A stretch of DNA of 64,000 bases from Nannochloropsis salina CCMP1776 (lineage: Eukaryota; Sar; Eustigmatophyceae; Eustigmatales; Monodopsidaceae): NCBI GenBank assembly GCA_004565275.1, contig SDOX01000021.1:250560-314559 (forward strand), read 5' to 3'. Under the pieces are notes generated by a model, which was given only the letters and a program-made list of their open reading frames with translations, searched no databases and was not told the DNA's origin. The stretch's first letter is position 1, and each line of letters begins with the position of its first letter. Shown in pieces: positions 41,419 through 53,329 of this stretch. Position numbers and translations under genes: made by a program.

Positions 41419-44400
41419 TCACGTCTCATCCCCGTTGCTGCCCCCACCCCCTGGGGGTCCTGACACGGGCTTTAAAAACGAGGAGCGGTGTTGAAATGGC
41501 CGTCGTTGTGACACCTCGGTGGAAGCGCTGCTTTCTATCGTGGACAACGAGCCAGTTGAGTCATAGCTACTTAAAGTGGTAGCGACCGAACCGACAACCA
41601 CCAAGCTATCCACTACGCTCGCTGTTGCACCAGCTCCTGCACTACTTCCACCTCCTGCTCCACTTGTCACAAAGCTGAGGACACTCGGAGCTGTGGAGGC
41701 TGTGCTTGCGCCATAAGAAGGAGAGCACCCTCCACCTTCCCGCCCTCCTCCCGGCCCCCCTAGCTCGTCCACGTCCTCCTGGGAATTCAGAGTACTCCCG
41801 CCCCGGCTCTCGATCCCATTGTAACTACTGCCTTCATCCCCTCCTTCGTCCCCGCTACCTGAACAACTGCTGCTGTCCTCACTGTTGCTGCTTAGCTCCA
41901 TAGCCGCAACCGTGGGCACAGGCGCAGAACCCCTCCCGGACGATATCTGCTGATGCTGCTGCAGGTGCGAAAGCTGTTGCTGGTACTGACCTTTTCGGGG
42001 ATGTGGCTGTGGCATCGGAAAGATGTCACTGCCGCTGCCGCTGGTGTTGCTGCTCCCGGGTGGCCCCGAAACGAGGGGGGAAGATCCATGGTTCGTGGTC
42101 GCCAGACCCAAGTCTTTTCGAAAAAAAGATGGGCCCGACCCTTTTTGAGCATCATTGCCTCGCATATTTTTCATCAGAATGCTGGCAATTTCTGCCCGCT
42201 ATGGTGGTACGAACGAAACCAGGATGCATGAGGCGTGAGGCAAGGAAATAGGGGAGAGAGGGGAGGGACAGAGAGCATGGCAATTAAGTTGGTGCTCAGC
42301 CCCCCCGGACGACTCAAGGTCTCAAGAGTGTGTCTTTGGCATAAAAGCTTCCACTGAGGTTGTGAAGGTCACAGGTAACGGAAAGAGAGCTACTCACATC
42401 TGTGGGGGGGGGAAATTGATCCACGATAGCTTTCATGCTGGTCGCATTTTCCGGAGTCACGTATGGGGCCAAAAGCAGAACCAGGGACTTCTTGCTTTCA
42501 TGGGACGAGGCAAGAACGAGAAGGTATGAAAGCTGCGTCGATGATAGTTGAAGCCTTCGTTTCGGGTGGCTGAGTTCCCTCTCCTTCAAAAATGTCAAGG
42601 CGGCTTGAGGCTTGAGGGAGTCGGGGCTGTGCAAAAAGAATGGAGGGAGTCGGGTAAAGCAGAAAGTCAATTACACGTCGTGCACTTTCAGGGCGCCCAT
42701 TTCTTGTTCATTTCTTAAAGGTGGTCTTTTTTGCATGATCGTGCGTAGCTTGCCTCAAATAGAGCAAACTGGCGAGCCAAACGCGTTCTGCTTCTCGATT
42801 ACTAAATTACGACCCACCTCGTTGACATCACAACATCCTGCAACTGCTTGAACTCCTCTTGCGAAATTGGTGACATTATCAGGGTGCTAATCCCTTCACA
42901 GAAGCGGATGCTAGACAGGGGCGTGTCCACAAGTAGGAACCAAGGTGCTTGAGGATGAAAAGCACGAGCTGCAGCGGAGATAGCAGTAGGCTAGAAGAGG
43001 GAAGTCAACTCGCACACTTATACTGCACCTGGATATCGAAGGTCGAAGCGTGGTAAAATGAGCATTCCTGCGTTGCTCCACCCACCAAGGACAAAAAGGA
43101 CATTCAGGTTTGAGGGAAAGCAGCCGCGCCTCCTGATATTGCGAGAGCAACATAGGAAAGAGATCCGAGCCGTCCAAGTGACCTTGACCACGCGAGATGA
43201 GTTCCTTTTCTTGTCCTGTTTGCGACTGAAACACCACCTCGCATGGAAACAAACACGATAAAGGAATTGTGCACAATTTCTAGCTGGTGCGCACTCCTCT
43301 ACTGCGTTTTTTGCTGCTCTCTACTTTTTGGCACTTTCACTCTGGTTTTCTCCAGTTTTTCTTTACACCCCATCTTCTGCTGTTGCTGTTGACTTTGCGT
43401 CGTCTGCACATTCTTGTCTCTCCTGTCTACGTTGCTCCTCTTGCAAATGTCTCTCTTGTATCCTAGCAGAGCGGCGCACGCCTCCCTCCCGCTTATTGCC
43501 GATTGAAGGGCGGGTGTTGCTTGGAGAACGGACCCCTAGTGCCCCCATAATAAGACGGGACGTTACCGATGTATCACCCTTTGGCCGGGGAGGAATGGTA
43601 AGTCCAGCTGTTAAAGTTTATTTAAAAAACACAATAATTTTGGGTCAGCTGCTTGTCTTGCAATCATGAAATGCTTGACCAATAAAATTTTGGCAAGCTT
43701 TTGGCCATTTTACCTGATAAGGCCTCTCTTTGTACAGATGGCGTGGCATCTTTCAAGCTCTGCACTTTAACGCCCCCCTGAGTCTCGACTTTGCGTAAGG
43801 CACGGTTAGCAGTCGCTATGGAGTAGAACATGGCAACCGCATGGGAGTTTTGAGGCGACAGCCAAATTATCATTGCGCCGACCTCTGTCCATGGAGATAT
43901 CAGCGCTTGTCGCTCTGGCTCTGAGGATGTATGAGGGAATCCCGACAGGTAAAGGCCATGGGCAAGTATGTCTGTAGCAGGGAGATCGCGTACAACATCT
44001 GTATGTTTGAAGAGAGGAGGAGGGGAGGCGACGTGAAATCAACAGGATTTCCACAAGGCGTTTAAACCTTTACAGTAATGCGTAAATAATTAATGCACCA
44101 CGATGCTCTTCCATTAACATATAAGTACTCAGCAATGACGAAGTTTTCATAGGGAGTGATGGAGATGCTCTATTATGTAACCCCTGTCCTTCTCTGTCAG
44201 CATTCCACTGGAAGAATAAATAACATGCCTGAAAGGTTTCCCAAGTCGACCCCGTAGCGGCTTAAAGTAGGAGATGATGTTACCCGCGCCTTTGTTTTCT
44301 GTGCTTGGGAAGATTTCTGTGTTGTCGGCGAATGACGATGTTGTACAGGTGTTCTGGGATGCTCTTTTTGCTCCCTTTGTCCGGGAGGCTTGCTCTCAGA

Positions 44401-44661
44401 TGCCGGCAGTGTTGTCGGAATCGAGGCCCATCTTTCGATTGCTTGACCCCTTCTAGTAGATCTGCTTTTCGATGCCTGACCAGTCTTGTCCAAGGATAGC
44501 TTGGAGAGCTCGGCAGTGATGTCGGGCACTGTCGCGTCCTCATCTTCCCACGTCGAGGGCGAGGATGCAGCGCCAGCTTTGCCTTTAACAGGCTTTTCGT
44601 TCGATGATGATTCATTCGGACCAGCAGGAGTCTTTCTGCTTTTGCTGCTCGCATAGCTCAT
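41419..44661 (-). CDS. DUF4476-like protein with an RRM-like domain, seven exons
   Basis: Exons by hand: 44229-44661, 43714-43998, 43369-43535, 43029-43225, 42818-42910, 42398-42626 and 41419-42198. The phases agree throughout (2184 bases, 727 residues). A disordered N-terminus precedes an RRM-like fold (AHGLYLSGFPHTSSEPERQ to SHAVAMFYSIATANRALRKV), a short charged coil (RIQERHLQEEQRRQERQE), and a DUF4476-like helical block (SQEEFKQLQDVVMS, SSTQLSYLLVLASSHESK, LAPYVTPENATSMKAI). A Ser/Gly-rich tail follows. DUF4476 function is unknown. Intron 1 appears to use a GC donor (CAG|GCATGT); the other introns are GT-AG, 75-228 bp long except for intron 3 (143 bp) and intron 2 (178 bp). The RRM-like call is weaker than the DUF4476 call. 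It is divergent from the channel gene. Confidence 0.75.
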
Positions 44662-45196
44662 GACGCGTAGATGCGGATGCCGCGTGAAAAGCGAAAACCT
44701 CAGTTGCGCGGTCCTCCTCAGATGTTGGTGGCAGCGGCATCCCACTCGATACTGATCCTCAAGCACAAAACGAAAGGGTTTTTGTGTCCTTTAAGTCATA
44801 AGTTTCCGGTCAGATAGGGTCAGTGCGAGGGATCACCATGGGTTGCACGGATATTAACGCGGACCGCACGACGCTCGCGCGGTCGACATACACATGTTAA
44901 CCTCCCGGCGTGGCGTTCAGCAAGCGGAAACCGTTTCCACTGGGCCTACGTTCCCACTTTTCGTGCCAAGATTGGCAAATACCTTACCAAATTTCGCGTC
45001 CTTTTGGAAGTGTCACACTTAGAAAAGTCTGGGATATTTCGTCGCCTGATTTTGTGGAGCATTTGACCCCGCGGCTTATTTATGTCCACTATTTATTCAT
45101 GACAATGCGGTGCCTCTGGATTGGAAAAAAGGTATTGCACTAGCGTGGCCCCAATCACCTGCGGCGGTGCGGCCAGGGACAGACGGATCCCAATAA
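44662..45196. other. Divergent spacer, DUF4476-like gene and channel gene
   Basis: 535 bp that should hold both promoters. No repeat or RNA gene was seen. Confidence 0.5.
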
Positions 45197-48182
45197 ATGG
45201 ATGATAAAGAAACGCCCTGTCGTTCCTCCATCCGCTCATCCCAATCGCCGCAAACAGCCCATGCTTATGAGTCTAGCAACTTTGAATACCACGAAATGCG
45301 ACCGTTGATGCCAATCCTAGAAAGCTCCTCCGAGACCATGTTATCCAGTCCAAGTATCGACGAGCCACAAACCGTGGCTCACACTGTCGAAACATCTTCG
45401 AAAATGAGAAAGACAGGAGATGTAGAGGGAGTGTTTACCGATGTTGCCGATTCGAGAGGCAAAAAAGCTTTCCGCAATGCTCGCCGTAAAGTAATAGCTA
45501 TGGGACAAATAGTGAAAACAATGAATACTATACAAACGGAGGACGGATTTGGCAGCAATGGGGACGTAGTGGGCCTAAAATCATCCTCTCCACCCGACAG
45601 AGCACCTGTTGAGGAACAGAGAAATGCTACAAGTGGTACGAACGGCGGGAACAGAATCGATAGCCCTTTAAATCGTCCACATGAGACTGTTTTTGGGAAG
45701 CGCCAGAGCGCAGTGGGTGTCCTGTTGGAAGCGTCCTTGAAGCCTTACGGTCCCTCGCCCTCGCCCTCAAGCCCATCACCTCCTCCCGCCCCCTTACCCA
45801 CCCCTTCACCTGCCACCACCTCCACCTTTGCCAGGCTGGCGCAATTGGCCGTAGCAGCCAGCTCTAGCAATTTCAAGCTCGAACTTCCATCAGGAGACCT
45901 ATTGCAAAACCCAGGTGCTGGATTTTTGCCGGGAACAGGAGCGGCTGCGGCTCGGAGGAGGTCGAGCATTGTTGGGGCCTCTTCACACAGGCCAGGGTCG
46001 GGAGACCACCATGCGGTTTGGCTCGGTAATGGGACGGGAGTCATTCCTCCGCATGTTTCCAGCAGCGCTCCCGTGCGACGTATGTCTACAAATACCGGTG
46101 GGGCTCGAAGACCGTCCCTCATTACTCCCCTCATCCCACCTTCGAAGAGGGGCTCCGCCGTAAAACAGAAATTCACCGTTACTGAGGAAGTTCTCCGACA
46201 AATAAAATCGCAAAACCGCAGCGGGTCGCAGAATTTACGAGTCTGGTCGCCTCGAGGGTTGAGTGATGCGAAGAGCAGCTTGACTGAGACGGAAAGCCTG
46301 GTCAACTCCTACGTGGAGTTGGTCTGCGAAGACTTGCGGACATCGGAAAAGCGAAAATTTCTGGCTGAAGGACAAGAGAGGGCCACCTGGATCATCGATC
46401 CAGGCGCCCAGTGGCGCATTCGGTGGGATGTGATGATGCTTATATTTGTCATTTGGACGAGCTACAGCGTGCCTTACCGCGCTTCCTTCTCCACCGACAA
46501 CGGGGCAACAGACATCTGGCTCGAGCTTTGCATTGATATTCTGTTCTGTCTGGACGTGATTTTGAATTTCTTCACAGCTTATTACGAGACAGAGGGTATC
46601 CTACAAACAAATTCTGGGGCCATAGCCCGGCGCTATCTCCGCGGATGGTTCATCGTGGACGTTGTCTCCTCCATCCCCGTGAGCGGTTTCTCGGCTTCTT
46701 TGCCTCCGTCCTTATCTCGACTCTTCCTGGCCCTCAAATTCGTGAAGCTCGTGCGGCTGGTCAGGCTCATGCGCTACATGGATTCGAAGGAGGTCGCCAT
46801 GTTTTTTACCCCCTCTATGCTCCGTCTTTTTACTACTTTCGTGCTCTTGACATGGATTTGGCATGTTATCACGTGCATGTACTGGTTCATCTCCACCTCC
46901 CAGGGGCTAGGCAGCACGGAGTGGACACCCAGTTTCGACCACCATTACAATACCGACCTTTTAAACTATTTTTTGTGCTTTGGCTGGACCGTGCAGACTA
47001 CCTTCTCCATCAGCCCCTACAACCCACCGGAAAAAATGGTCGAGGCGATTTTCACGATTAGTTGCTATCTCATCGGGATTTTCTTGAACGCGTACGTAAT
47101 TGGAAGTGCTGGATCGGCGCTTCAAAGCATGGATCACGACAAAATCGAGCAACGTCAGCTCATGGACCGCATTATTACCTACATGAAGAAGAGACGCCTT
47201 CCTGCGTACTTTCAGCGGATCATCTTGGACTTCTACAATTACATGAGCGCCAAACATTCCGAGGAAGGCATATTGACGGACCTGCCTCCCGCAATTCAGC
47301 TTCGTCTCTCCCTTCTCCTTAACCGAGAACTTGTGAAAAATATCCCTCTTCTGAAGCAGCTGGAACTGAATACGATTATCGGTCTGATGCAAACTTTGCA
47401 ATCGACAATGTATATGCCAGGAGAGCACGTCTTCAAGGAAGGAGATAAAGGGGAATTTCTCTATTTCGTCAAGAACGGGCAACTGGAAATAACATTGGAT
47501 AACGTTACAGTCATCAGGTAAGCAGGTGAAAGGGACTGTGTGATTGAGAGACTTCTTCTGCAGCTCCCCTCGTCCCGTCTTTCTTCTTCTATGCCTCTCC
47601 TCGTCCGTCTTTTAAGGACCTCTTCGAAGCGTTCTATAAAATAGGTGTGCACACGCTGTCGCAATTTCGTTGGTTGAGTATTTCTTATCCGGTCCCCTTT
47701 CACTTAACAGCAACCTTCAAAGGGGGGACATGTTCGGGCAAGTCGCTCTTACAACCGACGGTAATCACGACTTCAACGTCCGAGCTGCTGTCTATTCCGA
47801 GGTGCTCTCCCTTCCTCGAGAAGCCTACGAGGATTTGAGCGCAGAAAGCGAGAAATTCATGGAGCTGGTAGAAACGGAGGCAATCAAGCAAGAGCAGTTT
47901 ATTGTCAAAGCGCAAAAGAATTCACAACGGCTGGCAAAAATGAAACGGATGGGAGCCATGACCAAGACTGGAGGAGGTGGCACTGGGGGACTTTCAGGGA
48001 CTACGAGAGAACAGGTGGACAGCGAGGGCAAAGGTTTTGCCAATAAGGCGACTGTGCGGAAATCAATGCAGAAGACCAAGACGCTTTCCAGCGTAGTGAG
48101 CATGTTCACGAACACGGGAAGCAGCAAGGTGGTACCCAAGGGGCAAACAAGCGAGACACTGAATTCTCACGAAAATATGTAA
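45197..48182 (+). CDS. Voltage-gated/cyclic-nucleotide-type cation channel with atypical pore
   Basis: Two exons by hand: 45197-47517 and 47711-48182, with a 193-bp GT-AG intron in phase 2; 930 residues. A long disordered N-terminus (about 1-410) precedes six membrane segments. S1 begins WDVMMLIFVIW, S4 is RLFLALKFVKLVRLVRLMRY, and the pore helix starts YFLCFGWTVQTTF. After S6, a C-linker and a cyclic-nucleotide-binding fold follow (YMPGEHVFKEGDKGEFLYFV, then GDMFGQVALTTDG and RAAVYSEVLSLPREAY). This is the HCN/CNG/EAG plan. The selectivity filter reads FSISPYNPP, without GYG or the CNG Glu. In the binding site, the FGE Glu that holds the ribose is Gln, so nucleotide binding may be weak or lost. 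The C-terminus is basic. Confidence 0.92.
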
Positions 48183-48334
48183 AATATCATGTTCTACTCG
48201 CGTATGTGGACCATGGAACAAAATGCACATAGGCCCCCACCAAAAATATAGACTTTCTTTGTATCAAAAACTTCTCTTAAGGCTTGTGCCGGAGGGAACC
48301 GGTGGTATACGAAGGACAATGCGCTCAGGCTCTG

Positions 48335-49039
48335 TTAGCGGAGTGGACGTGCGGGGCAAAATTGAATGAGTATCAATGCTTCTTTTGTGCTCCCAAGTAT
48401 AAATGACTCTGATTGCGTTGAAACTCTAACATACTCACTTAAGCATGCTGTATCTTTGAAGATGGGCTTCGAGTCATCCGAGGCCTCAACGATCTGCGAG
48501 AGGTGCGCTTGCGGATCGTCCAAAGGAGTGTCTTTTTTCTCCTCCTCAGCACCGTTGACCTTCCCAAATGAAGAGAACTGCGAGGACTTCTTCATAGGAT
48601 GTATTTCGTCGGCTGGCGCCTGATCTGCCTCCTGGGTGTCTGGGTAGATGTTAGAAAATGAATGTGTGAGAGGGCACCGGGGAAGGGAAGACAACGGGCG
48701 GGTTTGAAAGTCTCCATCGCTGGTTGTCAGGGCCTCAAAAAGGACACCGACAAGGTCATCACGGAGATCTAGCGCGAAAGGACGTGTATCTCCACGGTTA
48801 CCCTGTCCCTGTGGTGTCATGAACGTAAAACCCTGTTGAGCGTACCCCCCACCCGGGCTGCGGACACTCCTGCGGCTGGCGGCGTCTTTGGCGAGGGCGA
48901 CAGCACGCATGGTCCTGAGGCAGGCTAGTGCGTGCATACAATGCTCTCTTGCCGCGCCATTTGGATGTGGTTGGACTTGTCCATGTGGATGATTGCGTGC
49001 GAAACATGAATATCGCGGGGACGGGCATGGTTGTGTCAT
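48335..49039 (-). CDS. Hypothetical protein
   Basis: 234 residues from an ATG at 49039, head-to-head with homoserine kinase. The sequence is polar, with a short helical patch (ACLRTMRAVALAKDA), an Asp/Leu stretch (ALDLRDDLVGVLFEAL), and an acidic/Lys-rich segment. No domain was recognised. An AG near 48637 followed by gaggcag could be an exon junction, so the protein may be shorter or joined differently. It is included because of its length and its short bidirectional promoter (149 bp) with thrB. Confidence 0.45.
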   Translation of the reverse strand: MTQPCPSPRYSCFARNHPHGQVQPHPNGAAREHCMHALACLRTMRAVALAKDAASRRSVRSPGGGYAQQGFTFMTPQGQGNRGDTRPFALDLRDDLVGVLFEALTTSDGDFQTRPLSSLPRCPLTHSFSNIYPDTQEADQAPADEIHPMKKSSQFSSFGKVNGAEEEKKDTPLDDPQAHLSQIVEASDDSKPIFKDTACLSEYVRVSTQSESFILGSTKEALILIQFCPARPLR

Positions 49040-49188
49040 GAGCTATCCTCTTCTGCTTGGTAAGGAGGTCATCCTTGCCTTTATTCATCTTCGCATTACT
49101 TCACAAGGGCAAGACCAATTACTCATTACTCACTACATTCTCATTGAAACACATACCCCGATTGTTGTTGGCGACAACAGAGCAAAAG

Positions 49189-50802
49189 ATGCCTAAGTCT
49201 ATGAGTGACCGGGCAGGGGATATGCTTCTGGGCGCGACATTCGCAGCGAGCTTGGGTGCCGTAGCTTTCTTGCTTAAATTGCGCAAAGGAAATGGAAAGG
49301 TATGTCGCCGCGGTTGAGTGAAAGCGAAAGAAGATGTTGTCGATGTTGCCTCGTCCGGGAAGTAGGCCTCGGTCGTCGTGTCAAGAGGGAGTGGTAGGGA
49401 GTGGTAGGGAGTCGAATAGTCGATGTATTGTCAGAGGACAGACTTGCAGGTGCTGAGGACGCGAGAGTCATTTGAAGCAATGGATTGGCTTGTTGTGTGA
49501 AACGCAATGCATTATGCATCATGTGACTTCTACATTACTTTCGAAGTAGCGCGTTTTATTCTCACCACGCAAGGCAATTTTTACTCCATATAAAGAGGAG
49601 ACATAGATCACTTACCTGTCTTTACCTTTATTTCTTTCCGACAGGGCACCGACGAATCGGTGAAGAAAGCCATTCTTGAAGCGCTAGATGAAGCGCGGCA
49701 CTCACACCCCAACATCAAGCTTCCGCACCAGCATGAACGGAAGATGCAGGAGCGTATGCGCCTCCATGCTGTTGAAGACGATTTGCACAGCGAAGGACCC
49801 GAACGCCGCAAGGTGACCGTGCGCGTCCCGGCTACGTCCGCAAACCTTGGGCCAGGCTACGATACGATCGGGATGGCGCTTGACATGTGGAGCGAGATCA
49901 CGGTGGAGCGGGCGGACCGCTTTGAGATCGTCGCCGAGGGGGAGGGGGCCGACGACGTGCCCAAGGACGAAAGCAACCTGGTGGTGACGGGGATGAAGGC
50001 TGCCTTTGCTGCGGCCAAAAAGCCTATGCCTCTCCTAAAGTACCACTGCATCAATCGGATTCCGTACGCGAGAGGGTTGGGATCCTCTTCCGCTGCCATT
50101 GTCGCAGGCTTGATCGCTGGGCTGGTTTTGGCAGGACATCAGCTTCCCTGCTGGGGCTCGGAGGAGTTGCTGCAGCTAGCGGCCTGCATCGAAGGGCACC
50201 CGGATAACGTCGCCCCAGCAATTTATGGTGGCATTCAGCTGGGCATACACACGGGGGAGAGGTGGACGAGCGAGCGCGTGAACACCCCCCCCGGGATCCA
50301 GCTTGTCCTCTTCATACCGGACTTTATCGGCAAGACGAGCGATGCCCGGGGCGTGCTCGACTCAAACGTGGAACGAAAGGACGCCGTGTATAATATTGGC
50401 CGCGTGGCTTGGTTGGTGAACGCGCTTTCGACCTCGAACCTGGACAACTTGCGCTTCGGGGTCGAGGACGCCCTCCACCAGCCTCAACGCGGGAAGGCGG
50501 TTTATAAGCACCTGTATCCATTAATCGAGGCTGCCAATGCAGCAGGTGCAAACGGTTGCTTTCTTTCAGGGGCGGGTCCCACAGTCATGGCCATCACAAG
50601 CGGGGCTTCAGGGGATATCTTTGCTCAGCGGCTCAGTGAGCGCGTGGATTGGACGGTGGCCGAGGCCATGGTTCGGACAGCAGAAGCGGTGGGGGTGAAA
50701 GGACAGGTGTATATCACTAGTCCAGCCGAGCACGGCGCGCAGGTTGTAAGTGCCGAGCCGGCTTTTTCGAGTAAAGTGGTGCGATTCAAAGGGGATGTTT
50801 GA
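49189..50802 (+). CDS. thrB: Homoserine kinase
   Basis: Two exons by hand: 49189-49299 and 49645-50802, with a 345-bp GT-AG intron in phase 0; 422 residues. GHMP kinase signatures: N-terminal VPATSANLGPGYDTIG, the ATP loop GLGSSSAAIVAGL, the substrate region HPDNVAPAIYGG and the late GAGPTVMAI. It phosphorylates homoserine for threonine and methionine synthesis. Exon 1 encodes a 37-residue leader with one hydrophobic stretch (MLLGATFAASLGAVAFLLKL). That is an ER-type signal or anchor. In algae with secondary plastids such a leader often starts a bipartite plastid route, but no ASAF-like site is evident, so plastid location is inference. The intron has a short GGAGTGGTAG direct repeat near 49390. 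Confidence 0.95.
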
Positions 50803-51112
50803 GGAGTAGGCGAAAGGCGTGTCTCACGCAAGCGAAGGAGGATGAAGAACAGGCACAGACAGTGGGATGGCTGAATAGCCCAACGGTGAAAAAAGATAGA
50901 TATGCTTGTGAACGGTGCGTGGATTTGCCTGTATGATTGAGGACGTATTTTTTGGACAGCGTGTGCGCGACCATCGGTGGATGGGGCACTTCTAACACCT
51001 AGAAAAATAATGGAGAGCATGGCACACGCGCAAAATCGCCTCTATGGAGCTGGATTGGCGGACTAATCAATGAAATTTACGTACTTATGGACCTCTTTTA
51101 ATATCGCAATAA
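50803..51112. other. Convergent spacer, thrB and FAD oxidoreductase
   Basis: 310 bp of likely 3' UTR from both genes. Nothing was seen. Confidence 0.45.
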
Positions 51113-52702
51113 TCAATAGTCCGCTTTGTTTGCGTTGACTGTCGCTGCTGTCGTCACAGCCGCCCTAGGCAACGAGACATTCTTGGGTATGCATTTGGTC
51201 GTGTGTGGCTTAGAGTCCGCTGTCTTTGCCTTCGAAAATTGTGCAAAGTATGCACTCGTGAACCGCGCATTTGGAGCCTCATCCAAAGCCACGTTACCAG
51301 GAGCACTCACATAATCTTCGCGGGTCACAAAACGTGTCTGAGTCACAGCCATACGACCGCCGTGCTTCCGGGCGAAACCTACGGACTCTCGCAAGAACAT
51401 TTCCCATTGCGAATCGTTAGGGTCGTGAAATATGGGATCCAGTGTGAAAGAAAAACCTGGTTTTTCAAATCCCTCGCCTGTTTGGCTGAACCACCCATGC
51501 GGTTTCTCAAGAATGCGCCTCACAAAATATGTCGCAGCAGCTGCAGGCTCAAATCCGTTGTTAGATTTTTTAAAAGCTGACCAGAATTCCATATATGCCT
51601 CTACGATTTCCTGAAACCTTGCTTGAGGGTATTCAAACCACGTGAAATCCAAACGAGGGCCCAGGGTTGCATTTCCAAGCGGAGTGGGCAAAGGTCCGTA
51701 ATGGTTCACCATTTTATGCTTGTATGTGGTCCATTGCATGGGCGGTTTTCTCGTGCTCTTCTCTGTCAAAGGTACAGCTATTAGTCCCTTTGCAAAGGAT
51801 GCTCGAGTGGCATTGACTATGACACCGAGAGTGACTTCGTCGGTTTCGACGGCTCCTGGCGGAGCTAAGACTCGCGTCTGCACGAGACTATTATCTGGAT
51901 GCAATAAAATCCAATAATTTGACGTCGGTGAGACTTGAAAGGTCATGTTTGCAAACGCTTCCAGGATCTCGGCTGTTGGCATAACCATGTTCGTGAAGGT
52001 CAAGAGCTTCGCAGGTCGGACTAACAGCTCTACAATAACGACTACACCTAGCAATCCCTCACTCGATTTGAAGTGAGCCAGTGCCGTGGCGTTTTGCGCG
52101 TCGCTCAACTTGACAATGTCGCCTCGATGATCTACATAGGTCACACCTACAATGCTTTTGTACAGGCTTCCTGTCAAAGCAGGGTCTCCGACGCCGGAAT
52201 CCTTACTGATGCTGCTCGTCAAGCTTCCCACTGTGGCATCACCGATCTCTGCTGCAAAACTTAGCTCTATCTCATGATCGGCCAGCCAGGTGTGAACTTG
52301 GATGAGTGTTACCCCACCCTGAACGACGGCAATTTGACGGCCGCTAGAGTCTTCTTTTAGGGCTAAGATCTGATTCATTCCACGCATGTCTACGATGGTA
52401 CCATTACTTACAACGCATGCTGTCACACTGTGAATGTTGCCGAGTGCGCGTACAGGACTTGGGTATTGCACAAAATCTCTAATAACTGATTGAATGTCAG
52501 AGATTTTGCTTGGTCTTACGACCTGACTAACTCGAAATTCATAGGCATACGCCCAATTATGGAGATTGACGGCCTCTGACTGCGGAAGGCTAGAGGCAGA
52601 AAGAGAAAGACTACTAGGGCTGCTGTCACCTAGAGTCTGCGCTGCAGAAACGATAAGCAGTGTGCGTAGTAGCATAGCAACTATGTGATTGGTCGATGTC
52701 AT
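51113..52702 (-). CDS. Secreted FAD-binding (VAO/L-gulonolactone oxidase-like) oxidoreductase
   Basis: 529 residues. An N-terminal signal peptide (MLLRTLLIVSAAQTL, from Met10) is followed by a p-cresol methylhydroxylase/VAO-type FAD domain. In it, RALGNIHSVTACV has the conserved Gly and His of the flavin site, followed by TIVDMRGMNQIL and the core IAVVQGGVTLIQVHTWLADH. Distant relatives are aldonolactone oxidases and sugar oxidases. The substrate-binding half is not recognisable to a substrate. The His is where relatives may covalently attach FAD. The C-terminus lacks the HWGK-like end typical of lactone oxidases and ends in a low-complexity Ala/Thr tail. It is probably secreted or lumenal. 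Divergent from the histone deacetylase gene. Confidence 0.85.
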   Translation of the reverse strand: MTSTNHIVAMLLRTLLIVSAAQTLGDSSPSSLSLSASSLPQSEAVNLHNWAYAYEFRVSQVVRPSKISDIQSVIRDFVQYPSPVRALGNIHSVTACVVSNGTIVDMRGMNQILALKEDSSGRQIAVVQGGVTLIQVHTWLADHEIELSFAAEIGDATVGSLTSSISKDSGVGDPALTGSLYKSIVGVTYVDHRGDIVKLSDAQNATALAHFKSSEGLLGVVVIVELLVRPAKLLTFTNMVMPTAEILEAFANMTFQVSPTSNYWILLHPDNSLVQTRVLAPPGAVETDEVTLGVIVNATRASFAKGLIAVPLTEKSTRKPPMQWTTYKHKMVNHYGPLPTPLGNATLGPRLDFTWFEYPQARFQEIVEAYMEFWSAFKKSNNGFEPAAAATYFVRRILEKPHGWFSQTGEGFEKPGFSFTLDPIFHDPNDSQWEMFLRESVGFARKHGGRMAVTQTRFVTREDYVSAPGNVALDEAPNARFTSAYFAQFSKAKTADSKPHTTKCIPKNVSLPRAAVTTAATVNANKADY

Positions 52703-53329
52703 GCCTCCAGGGGCAGTGCCGCAGAAATAGCTGTGATATATAAAAAGGGCATTACGTGCCGATCACTGCGTCGGGGACATAACATTTGATCCACAGCCTG
52801 AAGAGGTCAAAAAACAAAATGCTTCAACTTTGTCCGAATCATCTTTTGTAAAAAATCATGAACGTAACCGGGAGGCATATGACTTGTTTTGTACGCAAGC
52901 ATGCGAATGAAAAGGCTGAAAAAAAAAACTGGGAACGTGCTTTTTTAACCTCCTGGCTCCAACCGCCGCGGTGTGCCTGGAGCCGGAGGCGGCGAGCGCG
53001 TGATGCTAGAAAAAGGTACCAGTGTAGTAGAGTCAATTTAATAGCTTGGCCATGTATGGTGTATCTTTTTCCACATACCATCAGGTATCTTTTCGAAATG
53101 TGTGCACCCCCCTTTCTCTTTTCTTATGTGTACTTAGTAGCGATCGACGCGAAATCATGGGCGGTATCGCGCTCTCCTACTAGAGTAGTCCCGGTCATGG
53201 CCCGGCTGCCCGCGTCAACAGATCTTTCCAAGAAAAGTATTCTACTTTCCCAAAACCTGTTTCATGGCAACGGATACTAACTTTATATCATCAAAATACT
53301 TCATGTGAAGCTGCTCAGGGGTAACGAGT
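52703..53329. other. Divergent spacer, FAD oxidoreductase and histone deacetylase
   Basis: 627 bp holding two promoters. It contains a GC-rich inverted repeat, GGCTCC and GGAGCC, near 52966-52995. No gene was seen. Confidence 0.45.
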
